Part shown: positions 1 through 6,377 of the stretch, one piece after another
How positions within the stretch are numbered: the first letter of the stretch is position 1
Layout: the number at the start of each line of letters is the position of its first letter
Virus record (IMG/VR): IMGVR_UViG_3300010411_000003
Location: 1-41,444 of that record
Length of the DNA: 41,444 nucleotides
Source: a virus
Strand: one strand, 5' to 3'
Notes under the pieces: model-generated
What the model was told of the DNA's origin: nothing
Seen by the model: the letters and a program-made list of their open reading frames with translations, nothing else
Databases searched by the model: none
Translations under genes and position numbers: made by a program

Positions 1-61
1 ATGTTATACTGTATATACACCCATTTTTTAAAGGTGTCAACAAAAAAGAACAAGGTATAAA

Positions 62-220
62 TTATTTTAATTGCCCTGTGTCAACAAGGAAGTCATAGAT
101 ATGTAATGCTGCTCTATAACTATCAGTTGTTAATTGGATAATAATCTGGATACAGGTTTCAACTGGTACATTACAGTTCTTGTAAAGTGAAATTACTCGG
201 TTGTAATCAGCTTTTTTCAT
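62..220 (-). CDS. small hypothetical protein (52 aa)
   Basis: A 52-residue reading frame beginning MKKADYNRVISLYKN and ending TGQLK. It has a near-perfect Shine-Dalgarno (AAGGAGGT) five bases before its ATG. Its start overlaps the end of the upstream gene by 14 bases, as is usual in this leftward operon. The protein is mostly predicted helical, with two cysteines, and I recognise no family. It is the last complete leftward gene before the left window edge; bases 1-61 hold no further gene that I can support. The strong ribosome site and operon position are the evidence that it is real. Confidence 0.6.
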   Translation of the reverse strand: MKKADYNRVISLYKNCNVPVETCIQIIIQLTTDSYRAALHIYDFLVDTGQLK

Positions 221-431
221 CAGTTACCTCCTTTACTTCATATATAGTTAAATCTTCTAATCTGGCATCTCTCCATCCAGTATGCCATTGAGTATCTATC
301 CTCCAACCTGTGTAAATTGTGTCAAGCCATGTTACTTCAACTTGAAGAATTAAAAGTGGTTTCCCTTCTGACCAGAATATTCTATATCTCCTTTTGCCTG
401 TTAGTTCTTTATTCTCACTGCCACTGCACAT
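207..431 (-). CDS. hypothetical early protein (74 aa)
   Basis: A 74-residue protein beginning MCSGSENKELTGKRRYRIF. The ATG is preceded by AAAGGAGGTG at good spacing, and this site lies inside the 3' end of the ligase gene, so the two overlap by 31 bases. The sequence is rich in Trp and Arg/Glu with a likely beta-rich middle; no motif identifies a function. It probably belongs to the same leftward early transcript as the ligase and the 52-residue protein downstream, whose start it overlaps. Confidence 0.6.
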   Translation of the reverse strand: MCSGSENKELTGKRRYRIFWSEGKPLLILQVEVTWLDTIYTGWRIDTQWHTGWRDARLEDLTIYEVKEVTDEKS

Positions 432-1259
432 TCTGGAACACCTCCTTTCGTTTTAGTTGGTTCGTGTTTTACTTCAAGCATTTTACCTGGAAGATCACCT
501 CTTGATCTCCAGAGTTGTTCACGCTTCTTATGTGTCATTTTACCAGCTCCAACATTAAAGACAATTCCTTCTCTGTCCATGACAGTAAAGCCGCCCACCA
601 TTCCCTTAGAAACTCCTTCCTGGGAGATTGCTTCATAAGCTTCAACAATTCTGTACTCGTCTATTTCAGTTGGCTTGATCTTGATAAGTCCAACATCACG
701 CTTTGGTCGGTATAAAGCAATAGGTGAGCGGAGGATTATCCCTTCATAGCCTTCTTGAACATATTCTGTCATGTATGGAAGCCAGTCATCTGAATAGATT
801 ACACTGGTTTCTGACATAACAAGTGGAGTTCCTCTGAAGCAGCCAATGTCTTTTAGGTTATTAAGATAATGAATCCTTGCCCACTGGCTTTTATCTTCCC
901 ACTGAATATCAAAGATGTAGAATTTCATAGCTTTGTATTCAGGATGAATATTCTCTCGTCTGGAGCAAATAGAGTGGATTCCATCAGGGCCATCAAAGGA
1001 TCTGCCGTGGTCATAAAGTTCTCCATCAAATGGAGTTTTATCCTCTACAAACTGCATTAATGCAGCATTTATATGTGGAAGCTGTGTAAATTCATTACCA
1101 TAGCTGGAGAGAAGGACAGGCCCCCCCCCCAAACCACTCAACCCGACAGCGTTCTCCCTTGTATTTGGGCTGGGCGAAAACACGGTCTCCAAGTCGAGAT
1201 ATTCTTCCATCATCTCCAGGGTAGGCAAGCATAATTCCAGTTCTTTTAGGTCGCTCCAT
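401..1259 (-). CDS. ATP-dependent DNA ligase, reading frame broken at a G10 tract
   Basis: Seals nicks in duplex DNA using ATP, probably during phage replication. Reading from the ATG at 1259 gives MERPKRTGIMLAYPGDDGR and then motif I, QPKYKGERCRV, with the presumed adenylated lysine in KxxG. At the homopolymer at 1121-1130 the frame runs into a stop at 1095-1097 after 54 residues. The rest of the ligase lies in another frame and is open to 401: motif III-like FDGELYDHG, motif IV EGYEGIILRSP, motif V LIKIKP, then an OB-fold-like C-terminus. Removing one G joins both halves into a 285-residue protein of normal size for compact phage ligases. An ATG at 1228 would open only the second frame and would lack motif I, so it is not a plausible ligase start. 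The tract may be a sequencing error, a real mutation or a slippage site. The gene start overlaps the HNH-type gene by 14 bases. Confidence 0.85.
1121..1130 (-). repeat. G10 homopolymer within the ligase gene
   Basis: Ten consecutive C on the plus strand (G10 in the coding strand). It lies just after the codons for VEWF. Nine Gs would keep the ligase in frame and ten break it. Such a tract is conspicuous in this AT-rich sequence. Confidence 0.95.
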
Positions 1260-1734
1260 TAATAGCCTCCTTCCATAAATATTTAGCTTTATCTACAATT
1301 TCTTTATTAGATAATCCTTGTTTTATTCTCCAGTACTGTAATGATCCTCTGTTTATTCCATATCTTTTAGATAAATCTCCTTCTGACATAGGTTTATCAT
1401 TAACAATAAAGGTGATAGCTTTTCTTGTATTTAAGCACTGGTTTTTCCATGTTTCCCATTTACAGTTTTCAGGAGTATAGTCTCCATTGTTATCTATTCT
1501 TTCAAGACTATGCTTTGCAGATGGTTTTTCTCCCATATCAGCTAAGAAATTGATAAAACTACAATTCCACCTTTCACATACTTTGATTCCTCTTTTCCCA
1601 TAGTTACAATGTTTTAAGTCATTGCATCTTTTCTTCATGTTTATCCATGCTTGATATTCAGGTGTCTTTTTGTCTTTACAAGCATGTCCATGATATTCCC
1701 TTCCATAGTATTCCCTTTTGGGTCTTTCAGTCAT
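1246..1734 (-). CDS. HNH-type homing endonuclease-like protein
   Basis: A 162-residue protein of the phage family often annotated as HNH endonuclease. The diagnostic stretch is YGKRGIKVCERW, then FLADMGEKPS, then HSLERIDNNGDYTPENCKW with a following NQCLNTR. The C-terminal part (about residues 105-160) contains a helix-turn-helix-like segment, LSKRYGINRGSLQYW, a typical DNA-binding tail of free-standing homing enzymes. AAGGAGGT lies seven bases before the ATG. It sits directly upstream of the ligase, overlapping its start by 14 bases, and its first residues (ERPKR) match those of the ligase. It is probably a selfish insertion. Nuclease activity is inferred from the family only. Confidence 0.75.
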   Translation of the reverse strand: MTERPKREYYGREYHGHACKDKKTPEYQAWINMKKRCNDLKHCNYGKRGIKVCERWNCSFINFLADMGEKPSAKHSLERIDNNGDYTPENCKWETWKNQCLNTRKAITFIVNDKPMSEGDLSKRYGINRGSLQYWRIKQGLSNKEIVDKAKYLWKEAINGAT

Positions 1735-1739
1735 TTTAA

Positions 1740-1940
1740 TTACCTCCTTTTATAGTTAAAATTTTCCCTTCTCTCCTCAACTTCTTCAATAGTTGTCCAG
1801 CGATATCCACAATCAAGACATTCCCTTCTCCGCCTGACACAATTCAAGGTAGCCCTGATTGGAGCTATAGATCGGGTGGATTCATTTGGCTTGGTGTTTA
1901 TTACCTTGTGGTTTAATGACTCGCATTTAAGACAGAACAT
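1740..1940 (-). CDS. NrdR-like zinc-ribbon protein (no ATP-cone)
   Basis: A 66-residue protein starting [13 protein letters not shown]. It has two CxxC pairs (CLKC and CLDC) and the segment [21 protein letters not shown], which closely resembles the N-terminal zinc ribbon of the bacterial regulator NrdR (RRRRECxxCGxRFTTYExVE). The ATP-cone that follows in NrdR is absent, so it is a free-standing zinc ribbon; DNA or RNA binding is likely but the target is unknown. I chose the ATG at 1940 because GGGAGGT lies about seven bases upstream and the start overlaps the previous stop as TAATG. An in-frame ATG at 1955 lacks a ribosome site. Confidence 0.75.
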   Translation of the reverse strand: MFCLKCESLNHKVINTKPNESTRSIAPIRATLNCVRRRRECLDCGYRWTTIEEVEERRENFNYKRR

Positions 1941-2200
1941 TATTGTACCTCCCATTTGTCAATCCTGATAAAATCAACCTCATTTTGCCAGTACTCAACA
2001 GTTTGAGGCGTTGATGCATGCTGAACTATTGGATCTTTGACCATTATAAATACGTCTGCGTTTCCTCGGTAAAAGATTTCATTGTGTATAGTAGCAAGTT
2101 CAACAGCAAAGACATTAGCGCGCCATATATACTCAAAGACTGCTTCAATTTTTGAAACTCCATTTATTTCTCCAGTAACTACAATAAATACTTCATTCAT
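1940..2200 (-). CDS. hypothetical protein (86 aa)
   Basis: An 86-residue protein beginning [22 protein letters not shown]. The pattern of a hydrophobic beta strand followed by a helix ([19 protein letters not shown]) suggests a small alpha/beta fold; I recognise no family. AAAGGAGA precedes the ATG. It overlaps the small membrane protein upstream by eight bases and is coupled to the zinc-ribbon gene downstream through TAATG. Confidence 0.7.
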   Translation of the reverse strand: MNEVFIVVTGEINGVSKIEAVFEYIWRANVFAVELATIHNEIFYRGNADVFIMVKDPIVQHASTPQTVEYWQNEVDFIRIDKWEVQ

Positions 2201-2372
2201 GTTCTTTCTCCTTTATTACTGTGTGAAATGTATGTATTAGTAATCCTATTACAGTGCAACCTATACAAGAAAGAAGACTAATTACTGATTTAGTAGCAGA
2301 ATAAAAATACAGGTTAATTACACCAAGTGCATAACAAAATATCCCTCTATAAACATTAGCTTTTATAATCAT
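2193..2372 (-). CDS. small membrane protein (59 aa)
   Basis: A 59-residue protein beginning MIIKANVYRGIFCYALGV. It has two hydrophobic segments, about residues 10-25 and 30-47, separated by SATKS, and ends in a charged tail (KEKEHE). This is the shape of a two-pass inner-membrane peptide. The start overlaps the stop of the upstream gene as TAATG, and the AAGGAGGT within that gene's last codons can serve it. A host-takeover or superinfection role is possible but nothing in the sequence shows it. Confidence 0.6.
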   Translation of the reverse strand: MIIKANVYRGIFCYALGVINLYFYSATKSVISLLSCIGCTVIGLLIHTFHTVIKEKEHE

Positions 2373-2821
2373 TATTCATTTACCTCCTTTTCCTTTTGTT
2401 TAAGTATTATCAACTCATCTGGAGATAGCTCTCCCTCAATTTCCTGAATTTGCTCAACTGAAAGTCCATCCTGAATCATAAGTCTGAGTCGTCTTGATCT
2501 TTCACTATCAAAATCAAACTGTATCCTTTCAACCTCTCCATCCCTGCCTTTCTTGAATGCAGTTGTAGGTGATGCAGATACCTTCTTTAAGACAACCCAA
2601 AGGCGGTGGCTTTTGAATGCTCCATGAACAATCAGCGAAGATGCAGTAACTGGGTCAATTCTCTCCAGGATTCTAATTTCTTGGATAACAGTTCTTAAAA
2701 GATGCATCTGATCATTGCGTGATTCAGCTGGAATATAAAGCTCCTCATCAAAGTCAAGATCAATTGCTTCTTTAAGATACCGTATTACCAAGCTGCGCTT
2801 GTCTTGTAACTTTATTGTCAA
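2372..2821 (-). CDS. hypothetical protein, paralogue of the gene at 3214-3636
   Basis: A 149-residue acidic, helical protein. The start is a TTG codon with AAGGAG six bases upstream. It shares its layout with the 140-residue protein two genes upstream: a strand with IP and an acidic/polar turn (ELYIPAESR versus SIVIPCKDF), a helix with paired arginines (HLLRTVIQEI versus VRVALYRELN), a basic strand motif (WVVLKKV versus AVALTRV), and a C-terminal helical hairpin (MIQDGLSVEQIQEIE versus LMKDDGYTREEIEAYK). The two are probably diverged duplicates. Function unknown; the small-domain size and basic strands would fit nucleic-acid or protein binding (inference). Confidence 0.75.
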   Translation of the reverse strand: MTIKLQDKRSLVIRYLKEAIDLDFDEELYIPAESRNDQMHLLRTVIQEIRILERIDPVTASSLIVHGAFKSHRLWVVLKKVSASPTTAFKKGRDGEVERIQFDFDSERSRRLRLMIQDGLSVEQIQEIEGELSPDELIILKQKEKEVNE

Positions 2822-2948
2822 TTTCTTCTCCTTGTTCTAAAGTATCTTCTGTATCATCTATTTCTGTAGGCTGATAATAGTATTTCCTTGGGCACTTTCT
2901 GTAATCAGTTATACCTTCATCTGTTATATATTCATCAAGTTTTTTCAT
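2772..2948 (-). CDS. small hypothetical protein (58 aa)
   Basis: A reading frame starting MKKLDEYITDEGITDYRKC, with AGAGGTG five bases before the ATG. The start codon overlaps, as ATGA, the stop of the UGA-interrupted zinc-finger frame upstream. It overlaps the next gene by 50 bases, more than usual here, which lowers confidence. The protein is strongly acidic in its middle (EIDDTEDTLEQGEEID). No family is recognised. Confidence 0.45.
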   Translation of the reverse strand: MKKLDEYITDEGITDYRKCPRKYYYQPTEIDDTEDTLEQGEEIDNKVTRQAQLGNTVS

Positions 2949-3217
2949 ATAACACCTCTTATCTTGTCTGCTGTGTTATCAAATAGTCCTTCCTTTTTCT
3001 TTCTGTGATAATAACAATATTTACCACGGAAGGTTGGATATTGTCAGGTTATTTTATCTTTCTCTTCCTCTGTTGCTCTTTTCAATACTACCTTTTGAAG
3101 CGGAGCTTCCCTGTCCACATGGATTTCAGCTGGTTCTTTGCACTGATCCATTGTTCCAGCTCCATATTGACACCTTGTTTCTCTGTACCAGCTTAGATAT
3201 TCAGGGCTTAGTTTCAT
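2945..3217 (-). pseudogene. zinc-finger protein gene interrupted by an in-frame UGA
   Basis: From the ATG at 3217, which overlaps the upstream stop as ATGA, the frame encodes MKLSPEYLSWYRETRCQYG, a CKEPA segment and a charged linker, then meets TGA at 3044-3046 after 57 residues. The same frame continues QYPTFRGKYCYYHRKKKEGLF and ends at 2945 in an ATGA overlap with the next gene, the normal junction in this operon. In the Cx(8)CxxH pattern common to small phage zinc fingers, the TGA occupies the place of the first cysteine, one base from TGT or TGC. So the full 90-residue protein is probably ancestral and the TGA is either a nonsense mutation, a sequencing error or a recoded codon. TGA is used as an ordinary stop elsewhere in this genome. 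Confidence 0.65.
3015..3043 (-). other. hairpin directly after the in-frame UGA
   Basis: Immediately 3' of the UGA on the minus strand, CAATAT pairs with ATATTG, and inside it CCA pairs with TGG, leaving a three-base bulge and an eight-base loop. It resembles the position, but not the known loop sequence, of a bacterial selenocysteine element. It may be chance in AT-rich DNA. Confidence 0.4.
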
Positions 3218-3636
3218 TCCTTTTCCTCCTTCTCTATCTGCGGAATTGAATTTGCTTCATTAGCTTTATAAGCTTCTATCTCTTCCCTTGTATAACCATC
3301 ATCTTTCATTAACTGCTCTATCCTCTCCAGCTCTTTATCCTTACCTTTAGTCACTTCCCTGATCTTCCCATTTCCTGTAATCAAAAATGCTGAAGTAACT
3401 ACTCCAGGCACTCTTGTCAGTGCGACGGCATAATTACTGCCTTTATTAATACGAGAAACTCTTATTTCATCAGCTATCTCAGTTGATATCCTTCGGAGTT
3501 TATTTAACTCCCTATAAAGAGCTACTCTTACTCTTTCTACTTCTCTAAAATCCTTGCATGGGATGACTATAGAATCCTCAGGCTCCAGATCAAAAGCTGC
3601 TTGGAAGAGGTCTTTTAAGTCGTATTTGATAGGCAT
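3214..3636 (-). CDS. hypothetical protein, paralogue of the gene at 2372-2821
   Basis: A 140-residue charged protein starting MPIKYDLKDLFQAAFDLEP. Its order of elements matches the gene at 2372-2821: IPCKDF turn, a long basic helix (VERVRVALYRELNKLRRIS), a basic strand with YAVALTRV, a short variable loop, and a C-terminal helical hairpin (ERIEQLMKDDGYTREEIEAY). The start overlaps the previous stop as TAATG, and its own stop overlaps the next start as ATGA, so it is translationally coupled on both sides. Function unknown. Confidence 0.75.
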   Translation of the reverse strand: MPIKYDLKDLFQAAFDLEPEDSIVIPCKDFREVERVRVALYRELNKLRRISTEIADEIRVSRINKGSNYAVALTRVPGVVTSAFLITGNGKIREVTKGKDKELERIEQLMKDDGYTREEIEAYKANEANSIPQIEKEEKE

Positions 3637-3887
3637 TAAAATCTCCTCTTAACATCTTCTCTCCATAAATTTCCAAGTATAGATGGACAACCAACTCCAA
3701 CTCCTAAATTCTCCATCTTCTCAGGATTATCAATTATCTCCTGGCACCAATATCTACCTTTGTACCAGAAGAGCTTCTCACAAATCCTAGAGGGATTGTA
3801 GTGCCAGCCATGTTGAGCTGCCCTGAAGCACGGAGCTGAAATGCAACAGTATCCACAGCCAACACATGGTGGGAATTTTTCTTTCAT
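3636..3887 (-). CDS. CxxCxxCC-motif metal-binding protein (83 aa)
   Basis: An 83-residue protein whose N-terminus carries CVGCGYCCISAPC, followed by further cysteines at ICEK, WCQE and VGCPS. The CxxCxxCC signature resembles the YkgJ/UPF0153 group of putative zinc- or iron-binding proteins. The tail is basic (REDVKRRF). It is coupled to the next gene by TAATG and to the previous one by ATGA. Metal binding is well supported by the cysteine pattern; the biological role is not. Confidence 0.7.
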   Translation of the reverse strand: MKEKFPPCVGCGYCCISAPCFRAAQHGWHYNPSRICEKLFWYKGRYWCQEIIDNPEKMENLGVGVGCPSILGNLWREDVKRRF

Positions 3888-4084
3888 TTTGTTACCTTTT
3901 CTAAAATAGCAGCTGCTAAGGAAGTTATACTACATTCTTCTAAAGATCCAATATACCAAGCACAAAGCTCTTTGAGACATTCTAACTCAGTTATCGCTTC
4001 CTCCTCTTTCCTGGCAATAGCTACTCTGATATAAGCCAATTCTGCTTTATTTCTTCCTATCATTAGTAATGGACAAATCTTCAT
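3884..4084 (-). CDS. small Cys-containing phage protein (66 aa)
   Basis: A 66-residue protein starting MKICPLLMIGRNK. It shows four spaced cysteines in the pattern ICPLL, ECLKELCAWYI, ECSITSLAAAI, which I associate with small conserved phage proteins of unknown function. A strong GAGGAGG site precedes the ATG. The copy of the dispersed palindrome at 4106-4131 lies just upstream, so the gene opens a new segment of the operon. A zinc-bound fold is plausible. Confidence 0.7.
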   Translation of the reverse strand: MKICPLLMIGRNKAELAYIRVAIARKEEEAITELECLKELCAWYIGSLEECSITSLAAAILEKVTK

Positions 4085-4105
4085 TTAGTTTCCTCCTCTT
4101 TTATT

Positions 4106-4131
4106 AAGTTTGATAATTAATTATTCAAACT
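4106..4131. repeat. dispersed palindrome, copy 1
   Basis: Arms AGTTTGA and TCAAACT around an AT-rich centre. It overlaps the stop codon of the HTH/zinc gene and lies 5' of the gene starting at 4084 on the transcribed (minus) strand. Confidence 0.85.
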
Positions 4132-4425
4132 GTAGTTGATTGAGTAAATCTTTTCTCCATCTCCTCTTTTATAGCAAGTTAAACATAGCCTTGTCAAGTT
4201 AACTCCTTCGACTGGATAAATTGGGACAATCCGCCTGTGGCAACAGGAGCAGAGTTTAAATCCTGATTCCTTGACTGCTTTTATTTGGTCAAGTGGGATT
4301 ATACAGTTCCCATAGATTACCTTGATAATTGTGGAAGCAGGAATGTCTACTTCTTTAGCTATCTTCTGAATAGGCATCTCTGCTTTGCAAAGTTTAAAGA
4401 TTTCTTTAAATGGTAGCTTTTTCAT
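4117..4425 (-). CDS. HTH plus zinc-ribbon regulatory-type protein (102 aa)
   Basis: The N-terminal half (about residues 5-50) reads as a helix-turn-helix: FKLCKAEMPIQKIAKEVDIP followed by STIIKVIYG. The second half holds a short zinc ribbon made by CSCCHRR and LCLTCYKRGDG. The combination suggests a small DNA-binding protein, perhaps a regulator of early genes or a host-transcription modulator (inference). AGGAAA precedes the ATG, which follows the upstream TGA directly. The end of the gene runs into the dispersed palindrome at 4106-4131, so its last codons (SLNN) are dictated by that element. Confidence 0.7.
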   Translation of the reverse strand: MKKLPFKEIFKLCKAEMPIQKIAKEVDIPASTIIKVIYGNCIIPLDQIKAVKESGFKLCSCCHRRIVPIYPVEGVNLTRLCLTCYKRGDGEKIYSINYSLNN

Positions 4426-4617
4426 TCAGTTTCCTGTGTTACTCTTTATGTCTGCCTCAGCCTTAACTAATGTTTCACATATTAAGTCAAGCCATCTCAT
4501 TATTTCTGGTACAGGTCTTTTACCTATTAACTCATTACGCTCTTGGTACGTTAAGTGCTCAACTTCTATATTCTTCCATTCTCCATCTCTTTTTACTCTT
4601 AAATAAGCTCCTGTCAT
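4426..4617 (-). CDS. hypothetical protein (63 aa)
   Basis: A 63-residue protein starting MTGAYLRVKRDGEWKNIEVEH. Two N-terminal strands with WKNIEVEHLT are followed by helices (ERNELIGKRP and a longer C-terminal one). The ATG directly follows the upstream TAA and the preceding GAGGATTAA can act as ribosome site. The pattern GEWKxIEVEHLTxxER recalls small phage proteins of unknown role; I cannot name a family. Confidence 0.65.
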   Translation of the reverse strand: MTGAYLRVKRDGEWKNIEVEHLTYQERNELIGKRPVPEIMRWLDLICETLVKAEADIKSNTGN

Positions 4618-4809
4618 TTAATCCTCCTTTGTTATATTAAACCTATCTTTAGTTGTTCTTGTAAAGTAAACACGGACTGAGCCTTGGCTTCTGCCTAACT
4701 TAGTAGCAAGGCGAGCTATCATGTTCCTTCTGGCTTTAGCTTCTGAAGAAGCATGAGTCCATAAAGTGTGTAGCTCACCATGCCAGTTGAACTTTCCGCA
4801 GTATTTCAT
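4618..4809 (-). CDS. small basic phage protein (63 aa)
   Basis: A 63-residue basic protein, MKYCGKFNWHGELHTLWTHA at its start, then a helix with AKARRNMIARLATKLGR and a final strand (SVRVYFTRTTKDRFNI). This beta-helix-beta layout with KYxGKFNWxGE is a recurring small phage protein type with no known function. AAGGAA precedes the ATG and its stop touches the next ATG. Confidence 0.65.
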   Translation of the reverse strand: MKYCGKFNWHGELHTLWTHASSEAKARRNMIARLATKLGRSQGSVRVYFTRTTKDRFNITKED

Positions 4810-4810
4810 T

Positions 4811-4909
4811 TTATTCCTTAATACTCCGGACTTGTTTTTCTAGGAACTTAATTTTTTCCTCAAGGTATTGTATGTATAGATTCTTTCTTACTTCTCTTAT
4901 AGCACTCAT
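4811..4909 (-). CDS. micro-ORF, 32-residue helical peptide
   Basis: Starts MSAIREVRKNLYIQ and continues as an amphipathic helix with IKFLEKQV. It has an excellent GAAGGAGGAACA site before the ATG, and it fits exactly between its neighbours, ending one base before the next start. The small size keeps confidence moderate. Confidence 0.5.
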   Translation of the reverse strand: MSAIREVRKNLYIQYLEEKIKFLEKQVRSIKE

Positions 4910-4920
4910 TGTTCCTCCTT

Positions 4921-5079
4921 CTACATCCCAAGGTTACTATAATAAACTGCCATTGCTGCTTGATGAGCACCTATTCCTTCAATGAATAAGTATCCACAGT
5001 AAAGAGATACTATAAACATAATTACTGCGAACCACCATTTCCTACATAGGTGCAGGATTGCCATTATGTAAAGTCCCAT
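4921..5079 (-). CDS. small membrane protein (52 aa)
   Basis: Starts MGLYIMAILHLCRKWWF, with a long hydrophobic helix (about residues 15-35, AVIMFIVSLYCGYLF) and a short polar tail with AHQAAMAVYYSN. AAAGGAGA lies about seven bases before the ATG, and TAG ends the frame just before the next gene's ribosome site. A single-pass membrane peptide; function unknown. Confidence 0.6.
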   Translation of the reverse strand: MGLYIMAILHLCRKWWFAVIMFIVSLYCGYLFIEGIGAHQAAMAVYYSNLGM

Positions 5080-5096
5080 TTTGTTTATCTCCTTTC

Positions 5097-5363
5097 CTAA
5101 AAGTAAAGTAATTCATCAACTATCTTATGTACTAACTGGCGACCAAAGAGTGTGCATGGATAAACTTCACTTGTACTATATGCAATACCTCTTTTTCCAA
5201 TACGTTTGGTAAACCTTTTTATTCTGGAACAATTAAACAGATTATCTGCACATCTGAACGGTATATATTTAAGTCTCCAGTAAGGCCTTAAATATCCATA
5301 CTTATTTCTGTGAGCCTCAAGTTCTTTTGCTTGTCTTTTTCTGATTTGTGTATCAAAATCCAT
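5097..5363 (-). CDS. hypothetical basic protein (88 aa)
   Basis: An 88-residue, strongly basic protein starting MDFDTQIRKRQAKELEAHR. I chose the ATG at 5363 because GGAGGT lies six bases upstream and it is four bases after the preceding stop; an upstream start at 5417 would overlap the neighbour and has no ribosome site. The middle (CADNLFNCSRIKRFTKRIG) has two cysteines and many Arg/Lys, compatible with nucleic-acid binding. No family is recognised. Confidence 0.65.
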   Translation of the reverse strand: MDFDTQIRKRQAKELEAHRNKYGYLRPYWRLKYIPFRCADNLFNCSRIKRFTKRIGKRGIAYSTSEVYPCTLFGRQLVHKIVDELLYF

Positions 5364-5367
5364 TTTC

Positions 5368-5814
5368 TTACCTCCATTTACATTCACAAAGATGAGCTTT
5401 GTTGAGGAGCTTCTCAATCAGCTCCTCTTTGGTTTTCTCCAATAATCTTGTCTTACACACAATACAGTAAGGTCTTGAGTGTAGCTCCCTTTTAGCACCA
5501 GCCTGTCTTGCTTCTTGAACTGTACAGCCATGTGCTCGCAAGTGTGGCTCACCCTTCTTCCTGTCATAATTGACAGCTTTCATATGATAAGCCTCCTCTG
5601 ACAGGTGTCCACATAGTTTACATTTAATATGAGCTATAACATGGTATTCTTTTAATGTAGCATAAGCCTTTTGCTGCCTTGGCTTGGGTGGGGTCTTGGG
5701 CTTAGTAGGGGAGGCTGGTTTAAATCCCATCTTCTTGGCCATTGCTTGCTCAGTTACAGACAGGACATCCCAGTTCTCTTTCTTGATAGTCCTTGAGATT
5801 GTTTCCTCTGTCAT
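5368..5814 (-). CDS. putative zinc-binding protein (148 aa)
   Basis: A 148-residue protein with three parts: an N-terminal helix, a Lys/Pro linker (PASPTKPKTPPKPRQQK), and a Cys/His-rich domain. The CxxC pairs are CKLCG and CIVCK, with further Cys/His at HGCT and HLCEC. The first pair starts a treble-clef or zinc-ribbon-like unit, AHIKCKLCGHLSEEAYHM. AAAGGAGC lies before the ATG. Function unknown; nucleic-acid binding is a reasonable guess from the fold type and basic linker. Confidence 0.65.
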   Translation of the reverse strand: MTEETISRTIKKENWDVLSVTEQAMAKKMGFKPASPTKPKTPPKPRQQKAYATLKEYHVIAHIKCKLCGHLSEEAYHMKAVNYDRKKGEPHLRAHGCTVQEARQAGAKRELHSRPYCIVCKTRLLEKTKEELIEKLLNKAHLCECKWR

Positions 5815-5827
5815 GGTTGCTCCTTTC

Positions 5828-5971
5828 TTAATTCCTAAGAACTTCTATTAAATTCTTATAAACCTCTTGTGCTCTTTTATATTGCTCCATCACTTCCTCT
5901 TCAGAGGAGCCAGTAAAGATAATCTTCGCTCCCAAGAGGACAGCAAGGAGTAGGTTATAGGCGGGAATCAT
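5828..5971 (-). CDS. small membrane-anchored helical protein (47 aa)
   Basis: Starts MIPAYNLLLAVLLGAKIIF, a hydrophobic segment, followed by an acidic helix (SSEEEVMEQYKRAQEVY). GGAGGT lies ten bases before the ATG and the frame ends shortly before the next gene's ribosome site. A 12-codon frame starting just upstream overlaps its ribosome site and is probably meaningless. Function unknown. Confidence 0.55.
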   Translation of the reverse strand: MIPAYNLLLAVLLGAKIIFTGSSEEEVMEQYKRAQEVYKNLIEVLRN

Positions 5972-5994
5972 TATACTCTGACCTCCATTTCATT

Positions 5995-6165
5995 TTATTC
6001 AGTCTCCTCATAATGTATCTTTACAAGTTTAACATCCTTCTTATCGAATACTATAGAGCAGCTGCAACCATAAGGTTTAACTCTGATACCTTTATTATCT
6101 ATGGCCATAATTCTTCCAAGACCATATCCAGGTACAACAGCTTCTTGTCCTATTATAGGTTTCAT
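5995..6165 (-). CDS. small beta-barrel-like protein (56 aa)
   Basis: A 56-residue protein starting MKPIIGQEAVVPGYGLGRI. The pattern of short strands (GQEAVVPGYGLGRI, GIRVKPYG, SIVFDKKDVKLV) resembles a KOW/SH3-like or CarD N-terminal-like barrel. AAAGGAGA lies before the ATG. CSC in the middle may be incidental. The role could be nucleic-acid or RNA-polymerase contact, but this is only a fold-level inference. Confidence 0.6.
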   Translation of the reverse strand: MKPIIGQEAVVPGYGLGRIMAIDNKGIRVKPYGCSCSIVFDKKDVKLVKIHYEETE

Positions 6166-6195
6166 AGTTGTTCTCCTTTTATTTAAAGTTATTTA

Positions 6196-6375
6196 TTAAC
6201 TAAAACTCCTAAACCTTACATCACCAACAATCCTGCGGCACATGAATAGCTGTTGTACCCAACGACTCCTTGGATGATGTCCAGACACTCCTATCACAAA
6301 CCTGGCAATATCCCACCTGTTGCGTGCAAGCCAGCGGCGGGCAGACTTTACTTTAATTGTTCTTTTCTTTTTCAT
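6196..6375 (-). CDS. small Arg-rich basic protein (59 aa)
   Basis: Starts MKKKRTIKVKSARRWLARN; very rich in Arg, Lys and Trp, ending DVRFRSFS. GGAGAG lies about eight bases before the ATG at 6375, within the last codons of the upstream gene. A TTG two codons earlier overlaps the upstream stop and is less likely. Strong positive charge suggests nucleic-acid binding (inference). The stop overlaps a small palindrome, AGTTA-N5-TAACT. Confidence 0.6.
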   Translation of the reverse strand: MKKKRTIKVKSARRWLARNRWDIARFVIGVSGHHPRSRWVQQLFMCRRIVGDVRFRSFS

Positions 6376-6377
6376 GA

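Noticed and set aside
3015-3046. Selenocysteine insertion element at the in-frame UGA
   Set aside because: A stem exists but the loop lacks the conserved GGU-type sequence and no selenoprotein genes are present; kept only as a remote option.
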